A stretch of 64,000 nt of DNA from contig CM044965.1 in assembly GCA_024516035.1 (NCBI GenBank), positions 23,802,165 through 23,866,164 on the forward strand, written 5' to 3'. Positions within the stretch are counted from its first letter, which is position 1. Every line of letters begins with the position of its first letter. Below the pieces are notes generated by a model that had not been told where the DNA came from, made no database searches, and saw nothing but the letters and a program-made list of their open reading frames with translations. This stretch comes from Bactericera cockerelli. Lineage: Eukaryota; Arthropoda; Insecta; Hemiptera; Triozidae. Below are positions 1 through 12,200 of this stretch, in pieces. Made by a program: the position numbers and the translations under genes.

Positions 1-3000
1 AAGTATATGGAGGACTGGTCAAGTATATGGAGGACTGGTCAAGTTATATGGAGGACAAGATGATGGCTACCTTCGGGGTTATGTGGAGGTAAGTATATGG
101 AGGACTGGTCAAGTATATGGAGGACTGGTCAAGTATATGGAGGACTGGTCAAGTATATGGAGGACTGGTCAAGTATATGGAGGACTGGTCAAGTATATGG
201 AGGACTGGTCAAGTATATGGAGGACTGGTCAAGTATATGGAGGACTGGTCAAGTATATGGAGGACTGGTCAAGTATATGGAGGACTGGTCAAGTATATGG
301 AGGACAAGATGATGGCTACCTTCGGGGGTTATGTGGAGGTAAGTATATGGAGGACTGGTCAAGTATATGGAGGACTGGTCAAGTATATGGAGGACTGGTC
401 AAGTATATGGAGGACAAGATGATGGCTACCTTCGGGGGTTATGTGGAGGTAAGTATATGGAGGACTGGTCAAGTATATGGAGGACAAGATGATGGCTACC
501 TTCGGGGTTATGTGGAGGTAAGTATATGGAGGACTGGTCAAGTATATGGAGGACAAGATGATGGCTACCTTCGGGGGTTATGTGGAGGTAAGTATATGGA
601 GGACTGGTCAAGTATATGGAGGACTGGTCAAGTATATGGAGGACTGGTCAAGTATATGGAGGACAAGATGATGGCTACCTTCAGGGGTTATGTGGAGGTA
701 AGTATATGGAGGACTGGTCAAGTATATGGAGGACTGGTCAAGTATATGGAGGACTGGTCAAGTATATGGAGGACTGGTCAAGTATATGGAGGACTGGTCA
801 AGTATATGGAGGACAAGATGATGGTCACTTCGGGGGTTATGTGGAGGTGAGTATATGGAGGACTGGTCAAGTATATGGAGGACTGGTCAAGTATATGGAG
901 GACAAGATGATGGCTACCTTCGGGGGTTATGTGGAGGTAAGTATATGGAGGACTGGTCAAGTATATGGAGGACTGGTCAAGTATATGGAGGACTGGTCAA
1001 GTATATGGAGGACAAGATGATGGCTACCTTCGGGGGTTATGTGGAGGTAAGTATATGGAGGACTGGTCAAGTATATGGAGGACTGGTCAAGTATATGGAG
1101 GACTGGTCAAGTATATGGAGGACTGGTCAAGTATATGGAGGACTGGTCAAGTATATGGAGGACTGGTCAAGTATATGGAGGACTGGTCAAGTATATGGAG
1201 GACTGGTCAAGTATATGGAGGACTGGTCAAGTATATGGAGGACTGGTCAAGTATATGGAGGACAAGATGATGGCTACCTTCGGGGGTTATGTGGAGGTAA
1301 GTATATGGAGGACTGGTCAAGTATATGGAGGACTGGTCAAGTATATGGAGGACTGGTCAAGTATATGGAGGACAAGATGATGGCTACCTTCGGGGGTTAT
1401 GTGGAGGTAAGTATATGGAGGACTGGTCAAGTATATGGAGGACAAGATGATGGCTACCTTCGGGGGTTATGTGGAGGTAAGTATATGGAGGACTGGTCAA
1501 GTATATGGAGGACAAGATGATGGCTACCTTCGGGGGTTATGTGGAGGTAAGTATATGGAGGACTGGTCAAGTATATGGAGGACTGGTCAAGTATATGGAG
1601 GACAAGATGATGGCTACCTTCGGGGGTTATGTGGAGGTGAGTATATGGAGGACTGGTCAAGTATATGGAGGACTGGTCAAGTATATGGAGGACAAGATGA
1701 TGGCTACCTTCGGGGTTATGTGGAGGTGAGTATATGGAGGACTGGTCAAGTATATGGAGGACAAGATGATGGCTACCTTCGGGGTTATGTGGAGGTAAGT
1801 ATATGGAGGACTGGTCAAGTATATGGAGGACAAGATGATGGCTACCTTCGGGGTTATGTGGAGGTAAGTATATGGAGGACTGGTCAAGTATATGGAGGAC
1901 AAGATGATGGTCACCTTCGGGGGTTATGTGGAGGTAAGTATATGGAGGACTGGTCAAGTATATGGAGGACAAGATGATGGCTACCTTCGGGGTTATGTGG
2001 AGGTAAGTATATGGAGGACTGGTCAAGTATATGGAGGACAAGATGATGGTCACCTTCGGGGGTTATGTGGAGGTAAGTATATGGAGGACTGGTCAAGTAT
2101 ATGGAGGATGGTCAAGTATATGGAGGACTGGTCAAGTATATGGAGGACAAGATGATGGCTACCTTCGGGGGTTATGTGGAGGTAAGTATATGGAGGACTG
2201 GTCAAGTATATGGAGGATAAGATGATGGCTACCTTCGGGGGTTATGTGGAGGTAAGTATATGGAGGACTGGTCAAGTATATGGAGGACTGGTCAAGTATA
2301 TGGAGGATAAGATGATGGCTACCTTCGGGGTTATGTGGAGGTGAGTATATGGAGGACTGGTCAAGTATATGGAGGACAAGATGATGGCTACCTTCGGGGG
2401 TTACGTGGAGGGTAAGTATATGGAGGACTGGTCAAGTATATGGAGGACAAGATGATGGCTACCTTCGGGGGTTATGTGGAGGTAAGTATATGGAGGACTG
2501 GTCAAGTATATGGAGGACTGGTCAAGTATATGGAGGACAAGATGATGGCTACCTTCGGGGGTTATGTGGAGGTAAGTATATGGAGGACTGGTCAAGTATA
2601 TGGAGGACAAGATGATGGCTACCTTCGGGGGTTATGTGGAGGTAAGTATATGGAGGACTGGTCAAGTATATGGAGGACAAGATGATGGCTACCTTCAGGG
2701 GTTATGTGGAGGTAAGTATATGGAGGACTGGTCAAGTATATGGAGGACAAGATGATGGTCACCTTCGGGGGTTATGTGGAGGTGAGTATATGGAGGACTG
2801 GTCAAGTATATGGAGGACTGGTCAAGTATATGGAGGACAAGATGATGGTCACCTTCGGGGGTTATGTGGAGGTAAGTATATGGAGGACTGGTCAAGTATA
2901 TGGAGGACTGGTCAAGTATATGGAGGACTGGTCAAGTATATGGAGGACTGGTCAAGTATATGGAGGACTGGTCAAGTATATGGAGGACAAGATGATGGCT

Positions 3001-3254
3001 ACCTTCGGGGGTTACGTGGAGGTAAGTATATGGAGGACTGGTCAAGTATATGTAGGACAAGATGATGGCTACCTTCGGGGGTTATGTGGAGGTAAGTATA
3101 TGGAGGACTGGTCAAGTATATGGAGGACTGGTCAAGTATATGGAGGACAAGATGATGGTCACCTTCGGGGGTTATGTGGAGGTAAGTATATGGAGGACTG
3201 GTCAAGTATATGGAGGACAAGATGATGGCTACCTTCGGGGGTTATGTGGAGGTA
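1..3254 (+). repeat. Minisatellite built from an exportin-2 exon end and its splice donor
   Basis: The stretch is an uninterrupted array of two interleaved units. One is 20 bp (aagtatatggaggactggtc). The other is 49-50 bp, begins with the same 15 bases and runs through TTCGGGGGTTATGTGGAGGT; about 34 of these are present. Read in the gene frame, the long unit encodes MEDKMMATFGGYVE and is followed by GTAAGT or GTGAGT, a good 5' splice site. This peptide fits directly before ELLKKYYLDPAQ, the start of the next exportin-2 exon, in the right phase. The 20-bp unit is the preceding exonic stretch (LVKYMED) slipped against itself. The last copy ends at 3251 before GTAAAG. The array therefore contains dozens of potential donors. 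Its long ORFs on both strands follow from the 20- and 50-bp periods and are not genes. Confidence 0.95.
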
Positions 3255-6200
3255 AAGAACAAGTTGTCAACTATTTTGAAAGCATGATATTTATTTTGTA
3301 TATAATATTATTATTTATGGTTATGCTTCTTAATTGTTATGTTAAAAAAAATAAAAAAAAATGAAAAAGTATTTAAAAAAAGCGCTCAGTCTTTTAAGCA
3401 CAATATGTATTATTTTTTTTTTTCTTTCTTAAAAGATGAGCGTTTCACAGTCGTTTTTATTTCTTAGCCATGAAAAAGGAGCTTCTGTAGACGCTTGTGG
3501 TCTGTGTTGTAGCCTGCCCATTCCGTAGTATGCCTCCCCTCTGATGGGCGAGAAGTGACACAATACTTCCCAATTAGGTGCTGGGTCAACACGAGCGCAC
3601 CGGAAGGTCTCCCTTACAAATAATTGTAACCAAATTAAGAATACAAATTTTTGTCACAACGGGGTATCGAACCTGGAACCTTCCGCATGGCAAGCGAGTG
3701 CTTTACCACTGAGCTAATACCTGTATTAGCTAATACTCAATACAAACTAAACTGTATACCTACGGGTTATGTAACTGTGATATTGTAAATTTATTATTAT
3801 CATTAAAACTAAACTGTATACCTACAGGTTATGTAACTGTGATATTGTAAATTTATTATTATCATGATTTAAATTCTAGTCACTTTTTTTATATTCCTAT
3901 GAACAATTATTTCAATTATTTTGTATTTCAAATTTGACTTTTGTGTTATGTATCTCGTTTGTATCTGTAAAAAGAAAGAAAAAATCTTATATTTTGTTGT
4001 TTCCTGTAAATTGGTCATGTACCGTAAATATACAATACCTAACGGTATTTATTATTATTATTGTTAGTTTGTAATGAGCATTTCTCTGCCGACAACTCTT
4101 CCCAGGAACTGCTGAAGAAGTACTACTTGGACCCCGCCCAGCTCAAGTTCAAGGACACCGCCATCTACCTGGTGACGTCACTCGCCTCGCAGGGCTCCAC
4201 CGCCAAGCACGGCACCACCAGGTCTAGCAGCCTCGTCAACCTCGAGGACTTCGCCCGCCAGCACATCATACCCGAGCTCACCAAGCCAGACGGTGAGCAG
4301 TAACTAGCAATAGTCGTCACTTTATTATATTCCTATGAATAATTGAATGGGTGAGTAGAAGAACCAGGAATGTCAAAAATCGACTTTTCAGGAAAGCAAA
4401 AATAAGACCAATATTATCATGCTAATGAGTATGCTTCCCCCACTTTAAAATCGAAAAAAATTAGACTTTTAATGGGTTTTTCTCCTTCATATTCACAGAG
4501 ATGATAGAAAAGAGTACATTCCTTCTTATTCTACGAGAAAAAAAAAAAATCGATTTTTGACATTCCTGGTTCTTCTATTCACCCATTCAATTTTTTTTTT
4601 CTCCTTTTTACTTTCCTTATCCTATAATAAGGAAAGTATTGTATTCGTCGAAAATTTGACCTACCCAGTTTTTCACATTTCTGGACGAATCATAGCCTCA
4701 GGATACGAAAAAAAGTTGTTTTCAGCCATTGGTCCGTGCGTCTGTCTGTCTGTCTGTGAACAGGATATCTCAAGAACGGTAAGAGCTAGAAACTGGAAAT
4801 TTGGTATTCAAATCAATTTTATACACCAGACGAACCACGAAACTTTTTTTTTTTTAAGCTTTATTAGGAGGACAAACAGGCAACAGTATAAAATTAAGAA
4901 AAGAAAAAAAAAAAAAAAACAAAAAAATGACAAAATAAATAAGTAAAAAAGAAAAAGAAAATAAAAATAATGTCCTACCTAAAGGACGGGGTTATTGCCT
5001 GTGGCAATCTCTTCCACCCAACCCTTTTTTGGTTGAAATCGGCCGCAAATATTGGCCGCAAGCGCCAGAAATATGAAAAACTGGGTAGGTCAAGGACACC
5101 GCTATCTACCTGGTGACGTCACTCGCCTCGCAGGGCTCCACCGCCAAGCACGGCACCACCAGGTCTAGCAGCCTCGTCAACCTCGAGGACTTCGCCCGCC
5201 AGCACATCATACCCGAGCTCACCAAGCCAGACGGTGAGCACTCGCAAGCAATAGTCACTTTTTTACTTTCCTTATCCTCTAATAAGAAAAGTGGTGAGCA
5301 CTAACACGCAATAGTCACTTTTTTATATTCCTATGAATAATTATTTTTTTTCTCCTTTTTACTTTCCTTATCCTCTAATAAGGAAAATGGTGAGCACTAA
5401 CATAACAAGCAATAGTCACTTTTTTTATATTCCTATGAATAATTATTTTTTTCTCCTTTTTACTTTCCTTATCCTATAATAAGGAAAGTATTATATTCGT
5501 CGAAAATTTGACCTACCCAGTTTTTCACATTTCTGGACGAATCATAGCCTCAGGATACCAAAAAAAGTTGTTTTCAGCCATTGGTCCGTGCGTCTGTCTG
5601 TCTGTCTGTCTGTGAACAGGATATCTCAAGAACGGTAAGAGCTAGAAACTTGAAATTTGGTATTCAAATCAATTTTATACACCAGACGAACCACGAAACT
5701 TTTGGTTGAAATCGGCCGCAAATATTTTTTTTTTTTTTTTTTAAGCTTTATTAGGAGGACAAACAGGCAACAGTATAAAATTAAGAAAAGAAAGAAAATA
5801 ACAAACAAACAAATGACAAAATAAATAAGTAAAAACAAAAAATAACAATAATGTCCTACCTAAAGGGCGGGGTTATTGCCTGTGGCAATCTCTTCCACCC
5901 ACCCAAATATTGGCCGCAAGCGCCAGAAATATGAAAAACTGGGTAGGTCAAGGACACCGCTATCTACCTGGTGACGTCACTCGCCTCGCAGGGCTCCACC
6001 GCCAAGCACGGCACCACCAGGTCTAGCAGCCTCGTCAACCTCGAGGACTTCGCCCGCCAGCACATCATACCCGAGCTCACCAAGCCGGACGGTGAGCACT
6101 AATAAATATGTAATAATAATGAGAATAAAACAGAATGATGGTAATAAGGAAGGAAGCAGGTCTCTAAATTAGGAGTTTATCATCTCCTACCCTGAAGTAA

Positions 6201-9200
6201 TGTTATGCAACAGTTCCAGGGTACAGAGATTAGAAAGAGAGGAGGATCTTTAGTGGGTATGGCACATCGTTTTCAGTGCCTAAACCTCACACTGTCTAAA
6301 AAAGAACTTACTTATTTTCAAATTTAAACAGACATTTTGTACATACATATAATATTCTTAAGTAATTTGTAATTTATTTACATTAATAATTGTACATAAT
6401 AGGTATAATAGGTAACATGTTTTTAATGCGACTACCCCACACTAAGGGGCTGCAGTCCTCTTGTTTTGTGGGGCAGTTTATTGTATATACATTAGTGTGG
6501 CCCTTAGCTATAGAGGAGGATTTTTTTCCTCCGATTTTTTCCGCTCCATCGGCAAAATATGGTTCCAATTAATATTAAAAAAATCTGGAAAAAGTTTCAG
6601 CTCGATCAAAGGTCGTTAACACGTGCCGCCGGGACCTTTAAGTTTAGATCTGCAATCGGAAGGGGCAATATACGTTTTTAAGCATAATGTTGATCCTATC
6701 TTGAAGAAACTTCATCTCACAGAAAAAAATATAGAATGTAAAATGTACAGAAGGGTTTTCTTTTTATTATTTGGTACATAATAATTTTAGTGGGTAGCAC
6801 AGCATTATCGAGACACCTGATAATAGCATTTGTCTAAGTAACTCACTACTGTTTTTTCGTAATACTAAGTAGAAAATTAGAAAACTATCGTATATTAGAT
6901 TTTTTTATTTGAAGTTGAAGAAAAGAACATTGAACATAATTTTTGTAATAATATTAATTTATCCATACTATTAAAATAAATGCGAGATAAACTCCTTTTT
7001 CTGCTGTATCGTTTACTACTTTTAAGAATTTAATCTAGTTATTCGCGTCTTGGAAATTTTCATTTTCCCACCAGTCACTAGGATCTAAACAGAGAAAAGA
7101 TTTGTTTATTTGAAACCTCTCAAAGAGAACCAGCGTCTCCTCTGACACAAAAAAGTCCAGCTCCTTGCTAAACAAGTTTATAAGATCTTTAGTCTTACAA
7201 ATACTTCTATTTATTTTGTTTCTTCCTCTCTTTAGTGAGGGACTTAACCATGTTAGATTTTACAACATTTGAGATATCTCTATCAAAAAACCCCGACCCT
7301 ACTGCCTCTTCACTCAAATACCAGAGATGGTCTACAATTTTTTTTTGATGCCACACTAGATACTCGTACTTCAGTGTCCATTTTTTGATACGCAAGAAGT
7401 TTCTTAATAAATGAGAGATCTAGTCTTGGCGCTGTTATACCTACAGGTGCAGTATACCAAGCCTCAATATAAAGGAAAGTTAGTCTGGCTGGGGGAAGTT
7501 AAACAGGGAGAAGACAAGTGTCCCGCTAGAGGACTAAAAACAGAGAACAGACTAGCCAACAATTACAAGCCAGGCTAGCTTGCAGTTTCCTAAGGGTTTA
7601 ATGGCTTATAAAGAAAAGTACAAGTCCTCATGATGGTTGATCGCACATAGAAATATGTGGTTCAGGACGAGGAAAATTTGAAATAAAGTTGGCTGGAGAC
7701 CATCACTCACCCCTCCAGCTGTAACCAAGCTGGCTACAACAAAAACAACAACAACAAAGGAAAGTTACAAACAAACAAATATCAAGGATGGTCTTGAGTT
7801 CTTCAGCAGTCATTAAGAACTCTTTTCTAAACTCTGGTATTTGATTAAAGAGGCAGTTATTAACCATCATGAGGACTTGGACTTTTCTTTATAAGCCATT
7901 AAACCCTTAGGAAACTGCAAGCTAGCCTGGCTTGTAAGGGTGGTCTAGTCTGTTCTCTGTTTTCAGTCCTCTAGCGGGACACTTGTCTTCTACCTGTTTA
8001 ACTTCCCCCAGCCAGACTAACTTTCCTTTATATTGAGGCTTGGTATACTGCACTAGCAGGTATTACAGCTATAAGACTAGATCTCTCATTTATTAAGAAA
8101 CTTCTTGCGTATCAAAAAATGGACACTGAAGTACGAGTATCTAGTGTGGCATCAAAAAAATTGTAGACCATCTCTGGTATTTGAGTGAAGAGGCAGTAGG
8201 GTTGGGGTTTTTTGATAGAGATATCTCAAATGTTGTAAAATCTTACATGGTTAAGTCCCTCACTAAAAAGAGGAAGAAACAAAATAAATAGAAGTATGGT
8301 TGTAAGACCAAAGATCTTATAAACTTGCTTAGCAAGGAGCTGGACTTTTTTGTGTCAGAGGAGACGCAGGTTTTCTTTGAGAGGTTTCAAATAAACAAAT
8401 CTTTTCTCTGTTTAGATCCTAGTGACTGATGGGAAAATTAAAATTTCCAACACGCGTATAACGAGATTAAATTCTTAAAAGTAGTAAACGATACAGCAGA
8501 AAGAGGAGTTGAATTGATGGGCGAATACAATAATAAGCTAACAAAGATTGAAAACCAAAAAAAAATCGTCATTCAAGTTGTCAAAGATCACAAAAGTCAG
8601 TATCCTAAGCCAACAAAAGCGTATCTCTTGAAAACTCATAGCAAGTAGGATAGCAGGATTTACTTATTTGTGAACTTCTATCTCGCATTTATTTTAATAG
8701 TATGGATAAATTAATATTATTACAATAATTATGTTCAATGTTCTTTTCTTCAACTTCAAATAAAAAAATCTAATATACGATAGTTTTCTAATTTTCTACT
8801 TAGTATTACGAAAAAACAGTAGTGAGTTACTTAGACAAATGCTATTATCAGGTGTCTCGAAAATGCTGTGCTACCCACTAAAATTATTATGTACCAAATA
8901 ATAAAAAGAAAACCCTTCTGTACATTTTACATTCTATATTTTTTTCTGTGAGATGAAGTTTCTTCAAGATAGGATCAACATTATGCTTAAAAACGTATAT
9001 TGCCCCTTCCGATTGCAGATCTAAAATTAAAGGTCCCGGCGGCACGTGTTAACGACCTTTGATCGAGCTGAAACTTTTTCCAGATTTTTTTAATATTAAT
9101 TGGAACCATATTTTGCCGATGGAGCGAGAAAATTCCGACTTTCGAAAATAAGGGCCACCCTAATATACATAATAAAATACCTTGCTTAGGTTACATTTTA

Positions 9201-12200
9201 TTTATTTATTAACAATTTTGGATTTTTACAAAGGTTGTTTTCTTAATCTAATGATAAAAGCTTCTAAAAAAATAATATTTTTTAATTTGATAAATTGACG
9301 GGGTAAACCCATGTTTATTTGATATTAATACATAAATAGTTAAGATACATAGAAATATAGTTAAGATATATAGAAATAAGACAATACATTTTTATCTTAT
9401 AAATATAGGTATATCTTATGATTATAACAAATATTAAGTATCCAACATCTTTCTTAATTTTTTTTTTTTTCTTCTTTTATCTAATAATAACTAATTGTCA
9501 TTTTCTCCTCCAGTGAGCTCTAGTCCCCTCCTCCGCGCGGACGCCCTCAAGTTCCTCGTCACCTTCCGCTCCGTCCTGGCCCCGCCCACTCTCCTCTCCT
9601 CCCTCCCCCTGCTCGTGCGCCATCTTGAATCCCCGCACCCCGTCGTGCACTCGTACGCGGCGCATGCGCTCGACCGGCTGCTCATGCTGCGCGCGGCGGG
9701 GTCAGTGACCTCTGGAGGCTCTGGCCCGGGGCGGGGTCAGTGACCTCTGGTCCGGGGTCAGTGACCTCTGGCCTGCTGGTGAGCGGAGACATGCTGGCGC
9801 CCCTGGCGGGCGACCTGTACAAGGGCCTGCTGTCCGTGTTCACGAGGCCCGGGTCGGAGGAGAACGAGTACGCCATGCGCTGTGAGTATTTATTTTATTT
9901 TTATTTATTTATTTAATGTGCATCGATTAATAAATTGTTAACACAGTACAATGGAGTTAGTATAAATGTTTCTTTATAAAGAAAATAAATAAATAAACTA
10001 TTATTATTAAACTATTAAACTAAAAATAAAAAACTAGTAAATACAATAAATGCATACAAATAGTAAATACATAGTAAATACAATTAATACATAGTAAAAA
10101 AAAAAAAAAAAAAAAACACAAACTTTTTTAATTATCCGTCTGACACAGATCTGATAGTTCTGTTCTGATAGTTATGTGTCTATTTAGAAGTCAGAAGAAG
10201 TGGAGAATGCCCGAGACATTATCTTCGCGACAAGTTTCGAGAAAAAAATGTCATTTAGGTCGAAAAACGTGAATATTTTTTGGCCACCCATCCAATTTTT
10301 GTCCTTACTCTGTCCCGGTAGCTCAGTGGTAAAGGCGGCCCTCTGTGAATCCAGAGCTTCCAGAGGTCGTGGGTTCGAAACCTAGCTGGGACATGACAAG
10401 TTATCCTCCCATTTGGGATTTTTACCACATAATAATATGTCTTGCTTACTGCTGGAATAATGGGACTTAAATAGTCTTAATCGGGCAGTATAAATAAGAC
10501 GATATTATTATTATTACTCAGTGTAGCTTAGCCTTATGGAGATTTAACTTAGCCTAGAAGAGTTTCCTGTGTCAGACGGACCTATGTGCAAAATTTCAAT
10601 TTTCTCGATCAAACGGTGTGGATTTGTCTAAAGAACACACATACATACAGACAGCTTTCTTTAATCCATTGAGTACCATGGGTATCATATATGATAGACA
10701 CCGTATGTTTTCTGGGTACCTGGTTATCAGATATGATAGACGGGGTTATCAGATATGATTTATCCTAGAGGCTGGTTATCAAATGTGATAGACAATATAA
10801 CAAAATTTTCATGCTTATCGGATTCCTTATTTGAGTATCACATGTGATAGACAAGGACTCCTATGTAAATAAACATCCCACAAAAAACTACCGTTAAAAA
10901 AAGGGCCAAGTTCCAGAACAGAACTATCCAAAAAGGTTTCGCCAATGAATGCAGTGATATCTTGTTTGCGGCCAAGTTATCTTGGTACTAAACTATTTCT
11001 TTTATTAAACCCCGTTTTCTGAGTTCCTCATTTGGTATGTTTTTAACTGCAAACTATCCTCTAACTTGGCCAGTGTCGCTCCTTGTGATGGTTATATTGT
11101 TATTCTGTACCTATACTCAAATAAATAAAGAGGTGCTTTGTTAAACTGTTGGCATAATGGGACTACCTGTCTTGCGCTGACAGTCTAAATAAAGCACTAC
11201 TTATACTTATACTTATACTTATACTTATACATATAGTCGTAATATTCAATACAACCGATGTCATAAAACTGGCCAAGTTAGAGGATATTTTGCGTTTAAA
11301 AACATACCAAATGAGGAACTCAGAAAACGGGGTTTAATAAAAGAAATAGTTTAGTACCAAGATAACTTGGCCGCAAACAAGATATCACTGCATTCATTGG
11401 CGAAACCTTTTTGGATAGTTCTGTTCTGGAACTTGGCCCTTTTTTTAACGGTAGTTTTTTGTGGGATATCATTACTTTTTGTAAATGGTTCGTTTCCCAG
11501 CACGTTTCATTATTTTTTATTAAAAATTTCAAGATTATTCACTCTAATATGCTCCCTAAAACGACACCGATTGACAGCAGAAATAGTGCGAAAGTGCCGG
11601 TTTTCAGATTTTTCCCTATACTTTTACAATGAACCCTAGCACCATACTAAATTTCAGCTTTGTAGGTAGTAGGGAAGTGCCTCATAATTTATATGCATAA
11701 TCGAGTATACTTCCTCCCTAAAAAAACACAGTTTAACAGCATGATGAGTGCGAAAGTTCCGGTTTTCAGATTTTTCCCAGTATTTTTACAATAAACCCTA
11801 CCAGTATACAAAATTTCAGCTTTTTAGGTAGTAGGGAAGTGCCTCATAATTTATATACATAATATAGTGCTCCCTAAAACGACACCGTTTAACAGCAGAA
11901 ATAGTACGAAAGTGCCGGTTGTACTTTTACAATAAACCCTACCATCATGCAAAATTTCAGCTTTCTAGGTAGTAGGGAAGTGCCTCATAATTTAGATCCA
12001 TAATCGATTATATATATCCTCCGTAAAACGACACCGTTTAACAGCATGATAAGTGCGAAAGTTCATGTTTTCAGATTTTTCCCAGTACTTTTACAATAAA
12101 CCCTACCAGTATACAAAATTTTAGCTTTTTAGGTAATAGGGAAGTGCCTCATAATTTATACATATAATATAGTATAGTTCCTCCCTAAAACGACACCTTT

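Noticed and set aside
83..3364. Many long ORFs on both strands with 20-residue repeats in the opening minisatellite
   Set aside because: They follow from the 20- and 50-bp repeat periods. Only the frame encoding MEDKMMATFGGYVE next to a donor has meaning, as the end of an exportin-2 exon.
10312..10393. Possible tRNA gene
   Set aside because: The acceptor stem pairs but the anticodon loop and T arm do not fit, and a SINE body follows directly. A fragment recurs at 21429-21480.
11320..11639. Overlapping ORFs on both strands
   Set aside because: They lie in an inverted repeat arm and the adjoining satellite. Mirror copies exist at 10873-11080 and there is no family signature.
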